Shown here: positions 46,816 to 58,175 of the stretch, in pieces
Layout: each line of letters starts with the position of its first letter
How positions within the stretch are numbered: the first letter of the stretch is position 1
From: Rhynchopus euleeides
Lineage: Eukaryota > Euglenozoa > Diplonemea > Diplonemida > Diplonemidae
Direction: 5' to 3'
DNA: 64,000 bases
Assembly (NCBI GenBank): GCA_963210315.1
Contig: OY723305.1
Location: forward strand, 496,001-560,000
Notes under the pieces: model-generated
What the model saw: the letters and a program-made list of their open reading frames with translations, nothing else
Told to the model about the DNA's origin: nothing
Database searches by the model: none
Position numbers and translations under genes: made by a program

Positions 46816-49800
46816 TCACATCATGTCCTTCCGTGATGACATGTTGAGAGGAGTTGTGCTTGCAAGCAGGCTGTACGCAGCGGGTGGCGTCACAGTGACG
46901 AGCCCTTCGCAGGCACAGGGCACAGGCACGACGGGGCCACTGCCAAGCACAGCCCCTGGATGCCAGGTTGCGGCACAGATGCGGATCCTGTTGTCGTCGT
47001 AAACAGCAACCATCTTGGACCCGCGCGCTGGCCCAGTCACGCTGTTCGCAGAGGGGGCTTGGCCTTCGAGCTTCGACCCTTTCCCTGCTGCTGCATCCCA
47101 GACTCGAACAGTCTTGTCGTCAGATCCGGAGATGATCATCGACCCGTCCCGTGTGACGGTCACGCTGCGCACACAGTCGGTGTGGCCTTCAAGCTTCTGC
47201 AACTCCTTGCCTGTTGGGACATCCCACACTCGGACAGTCCTGTCGCCAGATGCTGAGATGATCTCAGACCCGTCCGGTGTGACATTTGGTGGGTTAAAGA
47301 AGGTTCCCCGCCCGTTGCCCGTTGGCTCCAGGCCGGGAGTTGCCTCCTCCTTCCCTTACTCTTACACCGGAGCTTCCGGTGCACTTCCACGCCGCTGCGC
47401 TGCAGCCGACTCTAGCGCCGCCTGCCTCGCAAGCTGATCCGCCAACTTGTTGTGCTTCCGGTACACGTGCTGAAGCGTCACGGTCCGGTTCTGCTGTGCC
47501 TGCACGTACAGTTGCTGCGCTTCGCGGTGGCGGTTAACCCGACCCGTCCGGTGTGACAGCCACGCTCTCGATCGATCCGGTGTGGCCTTTAAGCTTCTGC
47601 AACATCGTCCCAGTTGACGCATTCCAGACTCGAACGGTCTTGTCGCGAGATCCTGAGATGATTTTGGTCCCGTCTGGTGTGACAGTCACACTCTGTACAC
47701 AGTCGGTGTGGCCTTCAAGCTTCAGCAACTCCTTCCCTGTTGCGGCATCCCACACTCGAATGGTCTTGTCGTCAGATGCTGAGATGATCTTGGCCCCATC
47801 TGGTGTGACAGTCACGCTCCGTATATAGCTGGTGTGGCCTTCAAGCTTCTGCAACTGCTTCACTGTTGATGCACTCCACACTCCAACGGTCTTGTTGTCA
47901 GCTCCTGAGATGATCTTGGCCCCGTCTGGTGTGACAGTCACGCACTCTCCACAGACGGGGTGTCCTCCAAGCCTCTGCAATGCCGTCCCTGTTGATGCCT
48001 CCCAGACTCGAACAGTGTCCCAAGAACCTGCGATGATATTGACTCCGTCTGGTGTGACAGTCACGCTGTGTATCGGGCCGGTTTGCCCTTCAAGCTTCTG
48101 TAAATGCTTCCCTGTTGATGCCTCCCACACTCGAACAGTACCGTCAGTAGATGCTGATATAATCTGCGACCCATCTGGTGTGACAGCCACGCTCTGTACA
48201 CAGTCGGTGTGGCCTTCAAGCTTCGGCAATTCCTTCCCTGTTAATGCATCCCACACTCGAACGGTGCTGTCAGCTGATGATGAGACGATCTTGGTTCCGT
48301 ATCGTGTGACAGTCACGCCGTGTATCGAGCCGGTGTGGCCTTCAAGCTTCTGCAACACCTTCCCTGTTGATGCATCCCACACCCGAATCGTCTTGTCCCC
48401 AGATGCTGAGATGAACTTCGACCCGTCTGGTGTGACAGTCACGCTGTGTACACAGTCGGTGTGACCTTTCAGCTTCTGCAACACCTTCCCTGTTGATGCA
48501 TCCCACACTCGAATCGTCTTGTCACGAGATGCTGATATGATTTTCGACCCGTCTGGTGTGACAGTCACGCTCAGTACCTGTTCGACGTGCCCTTCAAGCT
48601 TCTGTAACACCTTCCCTGTTGAGGCATCCCACACCCGAACAGATTTGTCTTCAGATGCCGATACAATCTTGGCTCCGTCTGGTGTGACAGTCACACTCCG
48701 TACCTCGCCGGTGTGGGCTGTGAGCCTCTTCACCACCTCCCCTGTTGTTGCATCCCACACTCGGACAGTCCTGTCGCCAGATGCTGAGATGATTTTCGAC
48801 CCGTCCGGTGTAACAGCCACGCTGTGTACCGAGCCGGTATGCCCTTCAAGTATATGCAGCTCCTTCCCTGTTGATGCATCCCACACTCGAATCGTCTTGT
48901 CCCCAGATGCTGAAATGATCTTCGACCCGTCTGGTGTGACAGTCACGCTCTTTGCCCTCTCCGTGTGGCCTTCAAGCACCTGCAACTCGCTGCCTGTCGA
49001 TGCATCCCACACCCGAATGGTTTTGTCTTCAGATGCTGAGATGATCTTGGCTCCATCTGGCGTGACAGTCACGTGGTACACATCGGAGGTGTGGCCCAAC
49101 AGAGGCGGGAGAGGTGCACCGAAGGAGCAGCCCTCCCAGTCAGAGCGTGTGAGATCGACGTCTGTGAAGATTGCGTGTTCCAGCCAGCAGTTGTAGAAGC
49201 GGGCCCCCCTCAGCGCAGTGCGACACAGGCGTGCATGGCGGAGATCGCTGTCCTGCACCAGCACCCCCGCAAGATCGCAGTTAAACACGTATCCCGCGCG
49301 CGCGGCGAGTGCCATGGCATTGGAAGCAGCCGCTCGCGATGTCGTGTCACCCCCACGGGCAACGCGGCTCTCCCTGACCAGCGGCAGCAGCTCGGCTGCG
49401 ACTTTTGTGTTGCGCGCCTCGCCTCCACCTGCGATCAGCGTGTCGGAGAAGTACTGCAGCACGTTCGGTGCATCCTGGCTGAAGGCCCTGCGCACCTTGC
49501 ACCGAAGCGTGTCGGCTACGCCACCCTTCCGTGACAGCCGCCGCGCCACAAGGAACTCGCCAAGCGTTTTGTGACGGAATGCAAACGCGCTCCTGTCGTC
49601 CTCGAAGCTCTCCACGCGGAAGGGCATCAGTCGGAACGCCTCGTCCGCCTCCGCATTGCACACGTTGTCCTGTTCCAACAGGCGCGCCCGCTCTGTGCCC
49701 AGTACCCCTTGCCATGTCTGTGCTTGCAGCATCGCGCACGCAATCAGCTCGCCCACCCGCAGCACCCCCTCCACGCGCGCTGCAATGGCCTGCGTCAGCT

Positions 49801-52800
49801 CGCCTGCCGTGTGCCCACTCGCAGCACCGGGTGTCCCCTGACCCAACCCCATCTCAACGTGCTTCTGCAGGTACGCCTCGGACACCGCCACATCGCTCAG
49901 GCACTGCGCGCTGCACGACGTCAGGTCGCGCCGCGCGTAACACGCCATGTGTAGCAGGAACAGATTGCGCAGCTGCGACAGCACCGCCACCTCAGCGTCT
50001 GCGACTGAGTGTGGAGAGACTGGATCTGCAGCCAGCTGATCCAGCTGCGCTGTGCTCTTGGCTGCACGTCGCAGCGCCGCCTTCCGCCGCTCCAAGAAAG
50101 CCGCTTGCTGCGAAAGCGCCACAAGCACGTCATGCAGCGGCACCGATGCCGATGCAGCATGTGATGTGCCGCCGCCTCTGCCTTCCAGCGCTAGCAACAC
50201 TGCATCGGCTGCAGCCTGCACACACCCGCTGTCGTGTGGCAGCACCCCGTTGCTTGGAGAAGCAATCTCGCCTTCCGCCTGTCCCGATGTGTGTGTTGAT
50301 GCGGCCATGCCGCTGTTGTTGCCTCCGTCACCACCAGCCAGCACCCATGCCCGCTCCACCATCGCCATCACCAGAGCTCGGTCCCTGTGCTGCGCCGTTG
50401 TATCAGGTGCACTGCATATCTCGCGCACCGTATCAGCCAGCTGGCGCTGCTCGTCTGCAGTAAAGCACACGTCCACCCGCTGCTTCTCAGCCTTCGCCAC
50501 CTGTGCCGCACGCACTTTCGTGATGTACGTCGCCGCGTCTGACTGCGTGAAAGGCTGCATGTACAGCGACCTCGTCTGGTCGCCGCACACCTGCGATGCC
50601 GTGTGTCCCACGCTCTTCAGGTACTCGCCGCGCGTCGTCACGATCACGCTGCATCGCTTCGCACACCACGGGTGCAGCTGCAGCACCCCCTGCCCGCCAC
50701 TGTCATTGTACGCGCTGCCCATGCCTGCCTGCGTCAGCCCCACCTCGTCCAGCGAGTCCAGGATCACCACAACGTCGTACTCACTGCTCAGGTGCTCCAA
50801 CGCAGCCTCCTCCAGCCCAAACGACTTCCGGATGAACTCATCGATCCCGCCGCGTGTTGTAACCGTGGCCGCGCCAATCGCCGGCAGCGCCAGAAAGACA
50901 GGGAAGACAGGCTTCTTTCCTTTTTTGAACTTGCCCGTTGGTGGACCAGCAGAAGAGGGACCCGGTGCGAGGTTCTTCCGTCTCTGTGACGCCACGCCGC
51001 CTGCCTTCTTCTCCTGCAGCAGGTGGCATAGAACCGCAACCGCCGCGGATGTCTTCCCGGTGCCTCCGTCGCCGACCAGGCACAGAGGGCGCCGTGGCGG
51101 CCTCGCTCCCTTCTCCCCGTGCCTATCTGCCGCCAGCCACTTGTCCACCTCGCGCAGCAGCTTCCTCGTCTCCGCCTCCGGCACATGTGTGTCGTCACCG
51201 ACCCTGCCTTCCACGTAGCCTTCCAGGAACTCCGCAAAGAGCGACGCCGTGTGCTGCAGCACCTGCCGCACCGCCTCAACCTGGTCTGCCACAGCATACG
51301 CGGCGGTCCGCGACTGTGAGTGTGCCTGTGCCTGCTGTGACAGCGCGGCGGTGCTGGGGTCGTCGTGGCCAGCCACCTCTTGCATCACAATCACATCGAA
51401 CGGCTGCCCCACCATGCGCAGCAGCGTCGGGGACAGCTTCCACTGCACCCGGAACTCGATGTTGCTGTCGTACAGCAGCTCCGCCTCCTGCGGGAACACG
51501 CTTGCGAACCCCACCTCCGCCGCGCCTTGCTTCGCCACAATCACAAAGAACGTCCCCGCCTTCCCGTACAGGAAGCTCTTCGCCACGTCCTGCTTCTGCG
51601 TCGTCGACGTGAAGGCGTTCCACACCACCGATGTTCCCACCTTGTACCGCGCTGACACATTCACGTCGATCCCGCGGAACACTGTCGTCAGCCTCGGCCG
51701 CCGGCTCCGGATGAGCCGCGTCAGCTTCGCAATCAGAGGCTGGAACGTCGCGATCACGTGCAGCTGTGCTGGTGACGGCTCAAGCTCGAACACGCTGTCT
51801 GCCGCCGACTGCCGTACACCCTCCGACAGCCCGATCGTCCGCATCGCCTGGTTCATCCCGAAGTACAGTGCCGGCCGCACATACTTCGCCCCGTGGTTCG
51901 CCAGCACATTTTCATCAGTAAAGGTTTTGTGGTAATCTTTGATTATGGGCGCGCCGTCTGCGTTGCACACAAGCTCGCCCGTCGCAGCGTCGATTTGGTA
52001 CTCCGTGCAGTCGGTGGTGAATAGGTAGCCTGCACACAGATGCTCGAACCAGTCGTCCACCGCCATCCAGTCCTCGATCGCGTCTGGCGCCGCCTCCACA
52101 CCTCGCAGCACCCGCTGCACAACAAACCGCAGCCCCAGCAGCATGCTGTCGACGTGCCCTGCCCGGTACCCGAGATCCGGCTGCACCACCAGCAGCTGCA
52201 CCAGCCACTCAAGCAGCGGTGTATTGCAGACCGCATCGTTGCGCGTGAAGCAGATCTTCCTCCCGTCCACGTAATTCTGCAGCGACTCGCTCGTCTTGTC
52301 CTTGTCGGTGGGCTTATGTGTGTCGGGCTCCTGCGGCACTGGCTGCGCCTGTGGCTGCTGTTGCTGTGGTGCCTCCGGTGCAGTGCCGGCAGCAGCATCA
52401 TCAGTGGCAACACGTGTCCTCAAGCACGGCCACTCGTCCGTGAGGAAGTGCCGCAGCCTGCTGGCCACCCCCCTCTGCATCTCCTTCACGTGCTCGCCGA
52501 GCGCCGCCAGCAGCGCACTGCGGGTGTCTCCCTCACAGAGCTGCAGCGCATACCACACTGGTGTCCGCCCCTCGCCGTCCGGAACGCTGGCTGCCCCACT
52601 CCCTACCAGGAACTCTGCTGCTTCGGCAGCACCGGCAACCCCCCTGCACCCGGGCTGCAACACCTCGTGCAGCAGCGTCCGCCCGTTGTGTGGGTCCGCC
52701 GCGTTGACGTCCGCCTTCTGCTGCTCCAACAGCTGCCGCCACGTGCCGCCCTCCAGTGCCTCCTGCACTGCGCGTGCACTGCCCCACCACGGCTGCCCAT

Positions 52801-52828
52801 GCCCCTGCACGCTCGCACCCGTGCCCAT
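46816..52828 (-). CDS. STAND protein: ankyrin, ADP-ribosyltransferase, NACHT, pentapeptide repeats, WD40 (LINE-interrupted)
   Basis: The Met at 52828 starts MGTGASVQG, a good N-myristoylation signal. Residues 10-100 are ankyrin-like (NGRTLLHEVLQPG). About 320-480 is an R-S-E ADP-ribosyltransferase: FRGI (Arg), NAFTSTT (Ser), FPQEAELL (E-x-E). About 580-760 is a NACHT NTPase: Walker A GDGGTGKTSA near 588 and Walker B VVVILDSLDEVG near 688. Helical NACHT-associated sequence follows, then pentapeptide-type repeats (1183-1232) and WD40 repeats from about 1243, each 42 residues (GHT..VTVTPDG.KIISAS..VRVWDASTG). Twelve full repeats precede a LINE insertion at 47285-47540, which adds a stop at 47534-47536. 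The gene then resumes for two or three more, so it was built for about 14, two seven-bladed propellers. It would act as a membrane-tethered sensor with an enzymatic effector (inference). Confidence 0.85.
47285..47540 (-). mobile_element. 5'-truncated LINE 3' end inserted in the WD40 region
   Basis: A 256-bp insert is flanked by a perfect 18-bp direct repeat, GACCCGTCCGGTGTGACA, at 47267-47284 and 47541-47558. Its sense frame on the minus strand reads TVTLQHVYRKHNKLADQLAR then QAALESAAAQRRG and a stop, which is the C-terminal end of an RNase H domain of the kind found in LINEs. About 90 bases of non-coding tail follow the stop. The direct repeat is a target-site duplication, although WD40 units share this word in general. 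Orientation is the same as the host gene. Confidence 0.82.
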
Positions 52829-54354
52829 GCCGACCCACCGACTTGCTGTGCTGTGCAGTTCGTGCGGCCTCTGTGTAGTGTGCACTGTGCACTGCCTGCA
52901 GGCTGTGTGTGCTTTTAAATTCCGGGGCCACTGAGAGACTTCAGAAGAAAAAGCCCGAACTCCACAAAAAATGCCTCTCGAGTCGACACACGCACACCCC
53001 CCCCGCTGTGACTCCAGCTGTTCTGTGGGGTATCCGGGGGCGGGGCTCGTCCACACATGCACTGCCGGAAGTCATTCTCTTCCCCACGGCCTGAGACCTT
53101 GTTGCAGAACCCCCCCCCCCCTGCGCACAGGGCAATATTGCAAACCACCACCACCATCCCCCCTCGAGGCAATACGCACACACCAACCCGCCTGCCCCAC
53201 CCCCCACACCCATCCCACCGCCCCCCCAGCCCACGCTGCTGGCTTCGGGTTCACAGCAACGAATGAGGGCGCAACGTCGGCTGCTGCCGGCATTCGCTGC
53301 TGCACGGTGGAACTGCGGCCTCCTGAATGCCACACGCACATTCCAGACTGGGTTAGGGAAGCTAGGGATGCGCCAAACTACCTATCACAAGAAACGAGGC
53401 GGAAATGAACGGAAGAAGAAGAAGAAGAGATGGAAGAAGAGGGCGGGTATTTTGCAGAGAGTATTACGCCTGCGCGAGACAGAGAGGGGGGGGGGTTGGC
53501 AGGGAATGCCTCCCCCCAAGGAGTTGCTTTTTCAGCTGTGCCGGATTCACTCGCCTAAGGCGGAGCAACCATTTGATTTTGGCACCCGTAGGGGGGGATG
53601 GTGGGGTGGTGTGGTGTGGGACGTTTGCGAAGTGGTGCTGAAAAAGTGCCTCCTTTTGGTGCAGCATCTCCTGTATGTCTGGAAAATGCACGTAACCCTG
53701 TCGCGTTCATCAGGAAGATAGCCCCGTCCAGCACCTGTTGTGTGAGAAACACGCCTTTGGTTACTTTTTGTCGAGCGCGCAAGGCTCCCAAGGCTTGGTG
53801 TTGAGGCCCTTTGAAAGTGGAATGAAAGGTGATAATCTAAAGAAACGCCTGACCGGATCGCACAGAACCCCCACCCTGTGTTGCATCAACACATATTTGC
53901 ATTGCTTTGGTGACAGGCCAAAGGGCTTTCGTTCCGTAGCGGGAGCGTCGCCACATTAAGCGAAAGGAAAGAGGGGTCGGGATTGCGTGTGACAGCTTCG
54001 CTGGGTTGCTTCTATGTTTCACGCAAGGCGCCGACCCGCCCTCCCCGCGGGGAAATGGCATTCAGAGCCCTGCAAACTGCGTGGCCCCCTCCTGGCACAC
54101 CCAGCACATCCCTAACCCCAGGCGGGAGGGGAAGTCGTTTTTCTGTTTGTGTGTGCGGAAGCTGCCAACACACCATGCGTCATTATCACAGCAAGCGACG
54201 AGCGGCAGACCGCACCTAGCACAACCCTACAGACGGAGTTTGCTCAAGGTGCAGCAATACACAGAGCCGTTCTGCACCACCAGCCTGCAACTCATGAATC
54301 TGACACTGCATTTATCAACCAACCAACGGCAGGAGCGGGGCGGTGGAGAGGCTG
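52829..54354. other. 1.5-kb intergenic region with one dispersed repeat
   Basis: 53766-53842 resembles 58903-58975 (TTGAGGCCCT..GTGAAAGTGG..AATCTAAAG type words). C runs at 53110-53119 and simple G-rich sequence are present. No gene recognised. Confidence 0.5.
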
Positions 54355-55909
54355 TCACTCTCCGCAATGCGCGCCGTCGGCAAACCCGAGCCCCATGGCT
54401 ATCGCCAGCGAGTATGCCGCGATGGTGCACAGCGCCACGCCGGCGACAGGCACGCGGTTCTCCACCTTGCAGATCTTCAGGCGAGGCAGGCCAAATGCAT
54501 TCAGAGTGTCGGTGCGTGGCATCAGGGTCACCTGCAGGGTGAAGAACATTGGACACATGGACACACGTGAAGCGGACACAAACAGGAAACAGGGGGGGGA
54601 AACGAATGAGCCGCAGGGGCGGGGGCGCCGTCTGGTTTCCAAATCTCAACCACACCGTGTGCCAGCGTGTGGTACTGGTAGAGAATAAAGAGCGGTTGCT
54701 GATGAAGTGTGTGGTGGATTTAGTGTATTTAAGTTGGGCAGGGCACGTCAAGCCAGGGACACCGGTGGCCTGAATCGGAAGGCATACCTGAGCAAAGTAC
54801 GCAAGGGTTGCAACGCCAAACAGGCTGTGGATGACGAGGGCTGTGATGAACAGCCCCTCCGGCATCTCCGGGTAGTTGTCATCCACGGTGGGCGTGTCCT
54901 TGCCGTCCAGCTCCGCCCGGATGAGCACCGTCAGCAGCAGCTGGGGGACTGTAAAGAGTGCGAAGCGCAGACAGCAGAGCATCGACCCGAAGGAGTGGAG
55001 GAAACGCGGCACATGCATCGTCACCGTCGCGTCGTTGCGTGACCACTCGCGGTGAGCACGGTACATCCACACACCCTCATACAGAGGGATGAAGGGGATC
55101 AGCTGCAAGGTTGGGCGTGGTGGGTGTGGTGGGTGGGGTGATTGCACTACGATGAAAAGGGGCTGGGATATGGCGGTAGCGATGGTGGATACGGGCGGGG
55201 GGTGTTGCGGGGACCCCCCCTCCCTTTGCTGTCGGGCATAATTATTGCCAGATCGATGGGGGTTTTTTTTTTGCAAATTGTTCAACCTCATCATTACAGT
55301 TTGCATCCCCGACGATCCACCCAACGGATATCCCAACCCCACCCCACCCCACCCCACCCTACACACCTTGAAGTTCATCGGCCAGAAGAAGGCCGACTGG
55401 TCACGCAGGGTGAGTCCGTAGAAGAACATGCCCAGGTCGCTCGACAGCGCGACAACCAACCCCAACCCGCCGAGGTGACGCTTGCAGGTATCCACCAGGG
55501 TGAATATCACGATGTACGACACCAGCAGGTCCGCGAGGTACAGCCCCATCCCAGCCACCGTGGCGAATGCGCACCACGCGTCTGCAGCACCCTCCGCTAC
55601 AACGTCGTCCACACGGCAGAGGGTGACGGCCGTGCTGTTCAGATCGGGGTCCATGCGCCACATGACGGGGCTGGTGGGGCCCTGCCTGCCGCAAGGCACG
55701 TCGAGGTGTGCCCCATCTCCTGTCCCTGGGGAGGGGACCACATCTCCCGCATCCTGCACCGTACGCTCCTCGAGCTCAACGTCGGCCGCCGCTACCGGCT
55801 CGGAGCGGGACGTGGGGGATCCCGGGTCCTGCACGCTGTAGGCAAGGCTCCCGGTGCGTTCCGCAGGCACCACGGCCGACTCCGTCCCGCCTCCTGCGGC
55901 ATCCCCCAT
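54355..55909 (-). CDS. XK-related-like polytopic membrane protein (three exons)
   Basis: The start at 55909 (MGDAAGGG) lies seven bases after an AG that ends a CCCCA-rich tract. Exon 1 (55367-55909) encodes a soluble N terminus and membrane segments (LYLADLLVSYIVIFTLVDTC, LVVALSSDLGMFFYGLTL). Exon 2 (54788-55102) begins LIPFIPLYEGVWMYRAHREW and includes LRFALFTVPQLLLTVLIR. Exon 3 (54355-54531) ends with a last membrane segment and GADGAHCGE-type tail. The pattern of a PxxPLYE stretch, a Pro-Gln in a membrane helix and overall topology resembles the XK/Xkr family, some members of which scramble phospholipids. Similarity is weak, so the family call is tentative. Both introns are GT-AG and keep or restore frame. 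Confidence 0.62.
54532..54787 (-). other. GT-AG intron 2 of the XK-related-like gene
   Basis: Donor TTTGCTCAG|GTATGC and acceptor CCCTGCAG|GTGACC. Splicing joins AYFAQ to VTLMPRTD in frame and removes a non-conserved stretch. 256 bases. Confidence 0.72.
55103..55366 (-). other. GT-AG intron 1 of the XK-related-like gene
   Basis: Donor AACTTCAAG|GTGTGT and acceptor CCTTGCAG|CTGATC with a C/A-rich tract before it. The 264-base intron is a multiple of three and open, so it reads through as low-complexity residues if not removed. Splicing joins PMNFK to LIPFIP. Confidence 0.7.
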
Positions 55910-56246
55910 AGGGCCCTGGGGTGGGTGGGGTGGGGTGGGGTGGGGTGAATTGCAAATGCTATAGCCAATGCTACAGCCGTTCCGCCCGACCCCGAAGGGT
56001 CACAGGGTACACATGAGTCCGATTGGCAGCCAGCCGCAGGGGGTGCCGCCGACATGGGGCATGAGATTATCTCTCAGCAAAGGGAGGGCTCGGGGATTTG
56101 GGTGGGGGGGGGTGGGGTGGGGGGAGATAGAGGGGGTTCTGTCAGCGATCCGCCATGCGCCCTGCGCCAGGGACTGGGCCTGGTCTGAACAGCGAGGGAG
56201 AAAGACACGGCTGAGGGGGGGGACCACCCCCCCCGACTGACACAAT
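55910..56246 (-). promoter_or_regulatory. Intergenic with candidate spliced-leader acceptor
   Basis: On the minus strand a run of CCCCA units (about 55918-55947) leads to AG at 55916-55917, seven bases before the ATG at 55909. The rest is G/C-rich simple sequence with no gene. Confidence 0.4.
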
Positions 56247-58175
56247 TCAGGAATCTGCGCTTGCATTGCAGACCCCGACAACTAGAGTTTTGGCAATGTC
56301 CTGGGCGACAGCATCAGCCAGATCAACCATGCCGTTCATCTGCACGGTGATGGTCAGCTCGTTGTGCGGGAACATGACAACGTACGAGGAAGACCCTGCC
56401 TGTGCTCCGCCCTTCACATGGCACACCCTCGCCCCGATCCGCTTCCTCCAAAACCCCCGGTTGTAGCCGCAGTGCCCGTCGGGCACCTCAAATATGCTGC
56501 CCATCGCATCCCACCCCACTGCCTCGCCCCGGATCACCCTGTCGAAGAACCTCGCAAGGTCGCGGCTGCTCGACTCCAGGCCCCCGCCCAGCACCTTCCA
56601 CGACAGGTTGTCACGCTCGCTCTCCTTGATGAGATCCCCATCCGAATCGTAGATCCGGCTCCGCATCCCATTTGGGGCTTCCGTCTCCAGTGTCAAGGTG
56701 GGGACATCCAGACCCTCTGTGATGTACTGCTGCACCAGCTGTTTGATAGCCTTCCCCGTCGCCCCTTCATACGCAGCCGCAGTCACCGTGAAGGCATGCG
56801 TGCTGTAGCCACAGTCAGACCCCGGGAAGAAGGCCAGGCTGTCCCCGATGAACAGAGCAAGCGCATCCCCTGCAGTGTCGTACTGCCCAGGGTTGGGGCT
56901 GTGGGTCGGGTCGCCCGGCTCCCTGGCGTAGTGCCGCACCCCGCTGCGTTGGGTCAGCGTCTGATCCACGGTGTAGGTGTGCGATTCGGGGAGCCCCCTG
57001 ACATAGCTGCTCGCCTTCTCCGCCAGGTCGATCAGGCCCTTGCCCTGCAGCACATACCCCAGCACGGCCCCGACAGACTTGCTCACAGAGGCAAGCCGGT
57101 ACACCGTGTGGGAGGAGGCATGCCGACCCAAGGCCTGGTCCATATAACCATAGCCTTTGGTGAACCTCAGAATGCCCTTCTCCATCACTGTGACGGACAT
57201 CCCCACCACGTTGCTGTTCCTCTCCATGTAGCCCTGGCAGATGGAGTCCACGGCAGGCCTGTTAGGCCACCCCTGCAGGGTGCGGCTATTCTCCCACCAC
57301 ACCACTGCGTAGCGTGTGCCAGAGGAGTGCTGGTATGCCGACACGTCGATGGGGCGGTACCCCATGTCTTCGTGTCTCCGCAACTCATTGTCGAGATCCG
57401 TCGCGGACATATCTGTTCGGCAGGACCCCCTCCCCCCGGGGTCCTCCCCCCCTTTGTGGAAGATCACTGCGTATTTCTGCGCCCCGCTGCTGGGGGCTGA
57501 CTCGAAATCGACTATCCAGTAATCGCTGTGCGCCCCCACCTGCATGTTGTACCCTTCCCGGGTGAGGTCGGTGTGTATGGCCCACTCCAGCTCCCCGCCG
57601 GGGCTCTCCACCCACACCACGTTGTAGCGGATGCCGCCATCCTTCTCAAAAATGTCGACATCCACAGGCGCATACCCACCCCTGTGCCTACCAAGGGAGG
57701 TGTGATATTCCTCCCTGCTCGCGTCGTGCAGCATCGCCCAGGCATGCCCCTCCCGGTTCTCCACCCACACCCCTGCCCAGCGCCACTCGGGCCCCTCTCG
57801 GTAAACCTCAACATCGATGGGGCGGTATCCCCTGCCGCGGCGTGCCGTGTCCTCTGTGTCAAACGCTTCCTTCGAAAGGCCTCGCCCCGCCCACCACCCC
57901 CGCCCGTCGCCCTCCTGGAATATCCCGGAGATGTAGGCCACCCCGTCTGCCTTGGTGTTAAACTCATAGTCGACCAGCATGTTGCCGGCGCTGGACTGCC
58001 TCTCGAACTCCTCCGCAAACGCGCCACCCGTGGCATCGGTGATGATGCCCGAGGCACACTCCTTCCCAAGACGGTAGAGGCTGGGGGGGTACCCGCCAGC
58101 ACTCCAGGCTTGGGGCACCGCCAACAGAAGGGCGACTGCGAGGCGCAGCGCATGCCCTGCCGCACCCCGGTGCAT
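56247..58175 (-). CDS. Secreted beta-lactamase-fold serine hydrolase with N-terminal repeats
   Basis: The Met at 58175 (MHRGAAGHALR) begins a signal peptide (LRLAVALLLAVPQAWSAGG). Residues about 60-330 contain five or so repeats of about 45 residues ending in GYRPIDVEVY and W..VWVEN blocks, the kind seen in polyglycine-hydrolase N termini. From about residue 340 a class C beta-lactamase-related domain follows: the S-x-x-K box is SVSK near residue 363, a YST triad stands where YxN is usual near 457, and a VKGG box comes late. The family cleaves peptides or esters with the box Ser as nucleophile. It is probably secreted or lysosomal. The substrate is unknown. Confidence 0.78.
   Translation of the reverse strand: MHRGAAGHALRLAVALLLAVPQAWSAGGYPPSLYRLGKECASGIITDATGGAFAEEFERQSSAGNMLVDYEFNTKADGVAYISGIFQEGDGRGWWAGRGLSKEAFDTEDTARRGRGYRPIDVEVYREGPEWRWAGVWVENREGHAWAMLHDASREEYHTSLGRHRGGYAPVDVDIFEKDGGIRYNVVWVESPGGELEWAIHTDLTREGYNMQVGAHSDYWIVDFESAPSSGAQKYAVIFHKGGEDPGGRGSCRTDMSATDLDNELRRHEDMGYRPIDVSAYQHSSGTRYAVVWWENSRTLQGWPNRPAVDSICQGYMERNSNVVGMSVTVMEKGILRFTKGYGYMDQALGRHASSHTVYRLASVSKSVGAVLGYVLQGKGLIDLAEKASSYVRGLPESHTYTVDQTLTQRSGVRHYAREPGDPTHSPNPGQYDTAGDALALFIGDSLAFFPGSDCGYSTHAFTVTAAAYEGATGKAIKQLVQQYITEGLDVPTLTLETEAPNGMRSRIYDSDGDLIKESERDNLSWKVLGGGLESSSRDLARFFDRVIRGEAVGWDAMGSIFEVPDGHCGYNRGFWRKRIGARVCHVKGGAQAGSSSYVVMFPHNELTITVQMNGMVDLADAVAQDIAKTLVVGVCNASADS

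Noticed and set aside
54227-54354. End of the unspliced 560-codon frame of the XK-related-like gene
   Set aside because: The region is only reached by reading through intron 2 in the wrong frame; the spliced frame stops at 54355.
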